Below are positions 60,174 through 64,000 of a stretch of 64,000 bases of DNA, piece after piece. How positions within the stretch are numbered: position 1 is the stretch's first letter; the number at the start of each line of letters is the position of its first letter. The stretch comes from Sphingomonas astaxanthinifaciens DSM 22298 (lineage in GTDB: Bacteria > Pseudomonadota > Alphaproteobacteria > Sphingomonadales > Sphingomonadaceae). Where the stretch lies: assembly GCF_000711715.1 (NCBI RefSeq), contig NZ_JONN01000001.1, forward strand, positions 434,001-498,000, given 5' to 3'. A program made the translations under genes and the position numbers. The notes under the pieces were generated by a model, which ran no database searches, was not told where the DNA came from, and worked only from the letters and a program-made list of their open reading frames with translations.

Positions 60174-60682
60174 TGAAACCTGCCAGTGCTGCGGTCATTG
60201 CATCCGCCTTGGTCGCGTGCAGCCCGCCGCACGTTTCCGGCCATCAAAACGCCGACACACCAGCCGCCAATCAGAAGGCAGCGGCTGGTCGGGTCGAGAT
60301 TGGGCAAGATGAGACGCGGAAGGGAGCTGACATGCTTATCAACGAAGTTCTGATCTCCACTGAGCAAGCTCAGTTTAGCGCCAGGCTGGCCGACAACGCT
60401 TCCGCGCGGGCGCTCGCGACGCAGCTGCCACTGCGACTCCAAATGCGTGATCACCTGCGCCAGGAGAAGACGGGCGTGCTCCCTTCGGCCCTCCCGGATG
60501 GCGAGCGGCAACGCGACTTCTCGGTCGGGACGCTCGGCCTGTGGGAAGACCGCGACTTCGTCATCTACTACGCTAAAGGCCGCGTTCCTCCTCCGGGCAT
60601 CGTGATCCTCGGACAAGTCGAGGGCGATCTCTCGGAATTCGACAATGCCGACGCCGTCACGGTGTCGCTCCGTCGCCCCTAA
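60173..60682 (+). CDS. Cyclophilin-like fold lipoprotein
   Basis: A 169-residue lipoprotein: lipobox [11 protein letters not shown] (Cys19). After a linker, residues 55-169 follow the cyclophilin-like (PF18050) pattern: [39 protein letters not shown] and [18 protein letters not shown]. These domains lack isomerase residues and are commonly clustered with flavodoxins, cupins and SDR genes. Its ATG overlaps the cupin TAA. Confidence 0.82.
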   Translation: MKPASAAVIASALVACSPPHVSGHQNADTPAANQKAAAGRVEIGQDETRKGADMLINEVLISTEQAQFSARLADNASARALATQLPLRLQMRDHLRQEKTGVLPSALPDGERQRDFSVGTLGLWEDRDFVIYYAKGRVPPPGIVILGQVEGDLSEFDNADAVTVSLRRP

Positions 60683-60729
60683 CGCGCATACCCGCATACC
60701 ACTCTAAACAAGCAGACAAGGTCAATCAC

Positions 60730-61473
60730 ATGAATGGCATTACTGACAAGGTCATCGTCATCACCGGCGCGTCCAGTGGCATGGGAGCGGCAGCTGCCGC
60801 TCATCTTGCTGCACGGGGTGCGAAGATCGTTCTCGGAGCCCGCCGCGCCGACCGCATCGAGGCCCTTGCGGCAGAGATCGTCGAGGCTGGCGGCCAGGCA
60901 ACTGCAGTCGCCACGGACGTCACTAACCGTGACGATCTCACGAAATTGGTGGCCACAGCGGTCGAGACATACGGACGCATCGACGTGCTCATCAACAACG
61001 CGGGCCTGATGCCGCTTTCGCCGCTCGATCGCCTGAAGGTCGACGAATGGGATCGGATGATCGACGTCAACATCAAGGGTGTGCTGTACGGGATCGCCGC
61101 TGCGCTTCCTCACATGAAGGCGCAGAAACACGGTCACATCATCAATGTCTCCTCAGTTGCGGGGCACAAGATTTTTGAGGGCTCGGCGGTCTATTCGGCG
61201 ACCAAATTCGCGGTAAGGGCGCTGTCCGACGGGCTGCGGGCAGAAGCGGCCCCTCACAACATCCGCACGACCATCATTTCGCCGGGCGCGGTCAAGACCG
61301 AGCTTCTCGACCACATCAGCGAGAAAGACGTTCAAAGCGCCAACCAGGACTATGTTGGACAGGTCGGCGTCGCAGCCGAAACCTTTGCCCGGATGGTGGC
61401 CTTCGCGATCAGCGAGCCCGAGGACGTTGGAATTAGCGAGATCGTTTTTCGGCCGACAGTCCAGCAGCTCTGA
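60730..61473 (+). CDS. Short-chain dehydrogenase/reductase
   Basis: A 247-residue classical SDR. NAD(P) motif [20 protein letters not shown] (14-33), [12 protein letters not shown] suggesting NADP preference, NNAG near 91, the catalytic Ser (NVSSVAGHK) and [15 protein letters not shown] (YxxxK near 156), and the closing VKTELL. Substrate unknown. It is the last gene of the LysR-linked cluster, 47 bases after the lipoprotein gene, and is followed by a hairpin. Confidence 0.93.
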   Translation: MNGITDKVIVITGASSGMGAAAAAHLAARGAKIVLGARRADRIEALAAEIVEAGGQATAVATDVTNRDDLTKLVATAVETYGRIDVLINNAGLMPLSPLDRLKVDEWDRMIDVNIKGVLYGIAAALPHMKAQKHGHIINVSSVAGHKIFEGSAVYSATKFAVRALSDGLRAEAAPHNIRTTIISPGAVKTELLDHISEKDVQSANQDYVGQVGVAAETFARMVAFAISEPEDVGISEIVFRPTVQQL

Positions 61474-61818
61474 CGCGTCGACGGAGTCCGAACGCCAGCT
61501 TTCTCGGTCTTGAGCCGAAAAGCTGACGGTCGGGTAGCGGCCACTTATCGCCGCTCAGGCCGACAGCATTCCGGCAGTCTCGAGTGGTGGTAAGCGGAAT
61601 GGCTGTTTCTAGGCCGGAGAAGCCGGAAGCATACGCTCCCCATGCGAATCCGGCAAAAATGACAATCATCTCAATCGTACGGAACTGTGCAAACGAGAGA
61701 TTGCTAGCACCATCCGTTCCCCTTACGTTCTAGAAGTTAGCATTCGTTCGATCGCTTGCTTGGCGGCTTCGCAGTGAAAGCCTATCCGGCGGCGGCAACA
61801 ATGTGAGGGTTTCAGGGG
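61474..61818. other. Gene-free stretch between SDR cluster and dgt
   Basis: The first part holds a terminator-like hairpin (61496-61525) and a second imperfect dyad ACAGCATTCCG / CGGAATGGCTGT around 61565-61607. The last 120 bases are noticeably AT-richer and contain the dgt upstream region (TTGCTA at 61701, CAGGGG before the ATG). Neither strand gives a convincing gene. Confidence 0.6.
61496..61525 (+). terminator. Hairpin after the SDR gene
   Basis: CAGCTTTCTCGG (61496-61507) pairs with CCGAAAAGCTG (61515-61525) with one bulge and a 7-base loop, 22 bases after the SDR stop. No U-run follows, so it may end or stabilise the transcript, or be a REP-like unit. Confidence 0.45.
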
Positions 61819-63237
61819 ATGGTGACGATCTGGTCCGACTGGCGGGTAGGTGAGACTCCCGGTGCGGAGGAACAGCCGAGTAGAGAGGGCCTTCGGTCTC
61901 GGTTCCAGCAGGACTATGATCGACTGCTATTCTCAACGCCAGTCCGGCGTCTGTCGGACAAGACGCAGGTCTGGCCCATGGACGCCAATGATGGCGTGAG
62001 AACGCGCCTAACCCATTCGCACGAAGTTGCGAACCTTGCGCGCTCGATCGGTACCCGGATCTACGGCGCCCAGTCCCAGCTGTTCTCGGGCGTAGACCTG
62101 CACCAAGTGATACAGCCAATGCTGTCAGCCATCGGCCTCGCGCACGACCTTGGGAATCCGCCGTTCGGGCACCAAGGCGAAGCGGCCATTGGCCGCTGGT
62201 TCGAGCTCAGGAAGGATTGGATATTTACGAACCACGGCAAGGGAAGTCGCGGCCTGCCTGTGTCTATCCCGGATGAGATGCACCCGGAATTCCTGAAGTT
62301 TGACGGCAACCCCCAGACACTGCGGCTCATTTCAAAATTGCAGACGAACATCGCTCACCTGGGTCTTGATTTGACCACAGCCACTCTTGTTGCAGCCATC
62401 AAGTACCCTGTAAGCGCAGCAAATCGCGACAAGAACAACAAGATCGCCAAAAAATACGGGTACTTCGAGTCCGAGCGGGCCCTCGTCGAGCGGCTTCGTT
62501 CCGATACGGGTCTCGCGGAGGGCCAGCGCCATCCACTTACCTGGATCATGGAGGCCTGTGACGATATTGCTTATTCGGTGCTGGACGTCGACGACGCGAT
62601 GAAGAAGGGCGTCATCTCGCCAGACGACGTGCTCGCCAGCCTCCGCGCCGATGACAAGACGAAGTCGCACGAGGCCGTCCGGAAAGCACAGACGAAGTTC
62701 GAAGAGATCGAGTGCGCAGGACGCCGACCGGAACTCGCACGCGACATCAAGATAGGCTATCTGCGAGCCTACTTCATCGATGCGTTAATTGAACACGCCA
62801 GCAGAGGATACGTTCTGGCTGGGAAGGCGATCAACGCCTTCAGTCACCGCACGCCGCTGATGGATGACAGTGATCTTTGCGACAAGCTCAAGGAGCTCGC
62901 GCGCCAACATGCCTTTGGCAATCCTGGCGTGCTGCGCATGGAGGCATATGGCGCCGAAGCCATTGACGGCCTGATGAGCGCGTTCTGGGATGCGATCCAT
63001 GACCGACCTACTGAAGACTTCGAGAACATTCTGGCCCGCCGCTCTGGGGCAAAGAGCAAGTATGTTTTCGCACTTATCAGTCAGAACTACATCGAGGACG
63101 CGGCCCGATCGGCCCAAGCTCCCGGCATCGCGGGTTCGGTTCGATACCGCGAACTCAGACTACTGACAGACATGCTCTCTGGCATGACCGACAGTTTCGC
63201 CATCAAGCTCTGGGATGACGTGAAGGACATGCAGTAG
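61819..63237 (+). CDS. dgt: Deoxyguanosinetriphosphate triphosphohydrolase (dGTPase)
   Basis: HD-domain enzymes of this family hydrolyse dGTP (or other dNTPs) to nucleoside and tripolyphosphate. The 472-residue protein has the family opening RSRFQQDYDRLLFSTPVRRL, then the HD ligands His68 (RTRLTHSHEV), His109-Asp110 (IGLAHDLGNPPFGHQG) and an Asp near 247 in MEACDDIAYSVLD. Length fits the long Dgt type; this class has reported anti-phage activity. The ATG at 61819 follows CAGGGG. The next gene begins at the base after its stop. Confidence 0.93.
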   Translation: MVTIWSDWRVGETPGAEEQPSREGLRSRFQQDYDRLLFSTPVRRLSDKTQVWPMDANDGVRTRLTHSHEVANLARSIGTRIYGAQSQLFSGVDLHQVIQPMLSAIGLAHDLGNPPFGHQGEAAIGRWFELRKDWIFTNHGKGSRGLPVSIPDEMHPEFLKFDGNPQTLRLISKLQTNIAHLGLDLTTATLVAAIKYPVSAANRDKNNKIAKKYGYFESERALVERLRSDTGLAEGQRHPLTWIMEACDDIAYSVLDVDDAMKKGVISPDDVLASLRADDKTKSHEAVRKAQTKFEEIECAGRRPELARDIKIGYLRAYFIDALIEHASRGYVLAGKAINAFSHRTPLMDDSDLCDKLKELARQHAFGNPGVLRMEAYGAEAIDGLMSAFWDAIHDRPTEDFENILARRSGAKSKYVFALISQNYIEDAARSAQAPGIAGSVRYRELRLLTDMLSGMTDSFAIKLWDDVKDMQ

Positions 63238-64000
63238 GTGCATCCTCCAGATAGTTTGCCCAAGTTAAAAAGGCGGGTCGACGACTACCTTTGGCGCGAG
63301 CAGGCTGTACCGATAAGGCGCCTGCGCGAACTTATCGCGGCTCAGTTCGAGCCGCTGGGACGAATTGCGATCATCGGCGGGCTAGTGCGGGACATTGCTC
63401 GGCGCGGAAAGGTCGGCTTCAGATCCGATATTGATCTGGTCATCGACGCGAGCCCCGGGCGGGTGGCAGAGCTAGCTGCGGAGCTCAACGCCACACCCAA
63501 TCGCTTCGGCGGCTTTTCTTCGTCCCACCCGCACTGGAAGGTGGACTTCTGGTCGCTACCAAACACTTGGGCAGCCGCCGTTGGTCTCGTCGAGGTGCAT
63601 TCCCTCGCGGACCTTGTGCATACTACGTTCTTTGACTGCGATGCGATCTGCTACGAGATCGGGGAGCGGAGGCTCCACGCGCTACCGGGGTATCTTGGTC
63701 GCCTTGCGAGCCGAACCATCGAGGTCAACCTGTTGCCAAACCCCTCCGTCGACGGCAACTTGCTGCGCGCCGTCCGGAGAATTTTGTTGTGGGGATATCG
63801 GCCGGGACCCATCCTCCGCGCCTTCATCAGCAGAGAACTGAACGACGAGACGTTCGCGCGTGTAGCGGAGACGGAACGTTCGCTTTACCCGAACAATGTA
63901 GTGGGTTGCTTCCCTAACTTCCTTGCCTTGTCGCAAGCGCTTCTAGATGAGAAAGCGCCTTTGATGTTCCCGGTATTTGGCGAGCAGCTGGAGCTGCCGG
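63238..64000 (+). CDS. CCA-enzyme/poly(A)-polymerase-type nucleotidyltransferase, partial
   Basis: A frame of 254 codons, open to the right edge, starting at GTG 63238 directly after the dgt TAG, with AAGGA 10 bases upstream. It has the class II polymerase head: GGLVRD (47-52), DID (64-66) in FRSDIDLVID, and a third Asp103 in WKVDFWSLPNT; then DGNLLRAVRRILLWGY (172-187) resembles the RxxR(F) segment of CCA-adding enzymes. No housekeeping CCA enzyme partner is expected beside dgt, so it is probably a specialised relative acting with the dGTPase. Function unproven. Confidence 0.75.
   Translation, partial: MHPPDSLPKLKRRVDDYLWREQAVPIRRLRELIAAQFEPLGRIAIIGGLVRDIARRGKVGFRSDIDLVIDASPGRVAELAAELNATPNRFGGFSSSHPHWKVDFWSLPNTWAAAVGLVEVHSLADLVHTTFFDCDAICYEIGERRLHALPGYLGRLASRTIEVNLLPNPSVDGNLLRAVRRILLWGYRPGPILRAFISRELNDETFARVAETERSLYPNNVVGCFPNFLALSQALLDEKAPLMFPVFGEQLELP

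Noticed and set aside
63682-63936. An 84-residue minus-strand frame at the right edge
   Set aside because: It lies antisense to the nucleotidyltransferase, which has clear catalytic motifs and a ribosome-binding site.

Overview
The window is a GC-rich alphaproteobacterial chromosome segment, most probably from a Sphingomonas-like member of the Sphingomonadales. The evidence is the gene order (pnp-rpsO-truB; rimP-nusA-ylxR-infB-rbfA; tsaB-rimI-mucR-fur-plsC-miaB-phoH-ybeY-corC-lnt-metK), a MucR/Ros regulator, a Fur without the usual Cys pairs, and REP palindromes of the kind that read through as SPAQAGAQ in sphingomonad proteins. No rRNA, tRNA or CRISPR array was seen. No species can be named from the sequence alone.

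Positions 1-32150 are ordinary core chromosome. They hold two long minus-strand operons for translation and RNA metabolism, a lipid/glycan patch (GtrA-like flippase, GT2 glycosyltransferase, two tandem paralogous polytopic proteins), a type III polyketide synthase with its methyltransferase partner, a PQQ-type sugar dehydrogenase, trmB and metK, and the miaB-to-metK operon. A strong promoter precedes rimP, and a palindromic operator lies between lnt and metK.

Positions 32340 to about 45500 are a Tn7-like transposon. The left end starts with TGT and carries three TnsB-site-like repeats. It lies 13 bases beyond a perfect 29-base inverted REP pair. Its cargo is two small related genes (one with an MbcA/ParS-like C-terminus) and a type I restriction-modification operon, hsdMSR, led by a small HTH gene whose start codon sits inside a 14-base palindrome. 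The transposition genes are tnsA, tnsB, tnsC and a large tniQ/tnsD. tnsB has one in-frame TAA after its complete DDE domain, and no right end was found, so the element is probably immobile.

Positions 45667-46880 hold a divergent small-gene/XRE pair with twin operators and a lipoprotein. Positions 46975-56142 are a heavy-metal resistance island: a MerR regulator and a MerR-type promoter (19-base spacer) head a minus-strand operon of a CDF transporter, a His-rich periplasmic protein, CzcCBA, a DUF305 lipoprotein, a CzcD-type CDF and small genes. Positions 56328-61473 are a LysR-controlled plus-strand cluster (MFS exporter, alpha/beta hydrolase, cupin, cyclophilin-like lipoprotein, SDR).

The right edge (61819-64000) carries a dGTP triphosphohydrolase directly followed, with no gap, by a CCA-enzyme/poly(A)-polymerase-type nucleotidyltransferase that runs off the window. 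This pair is the best candidate here for an undescribed, possibly defensive, system.
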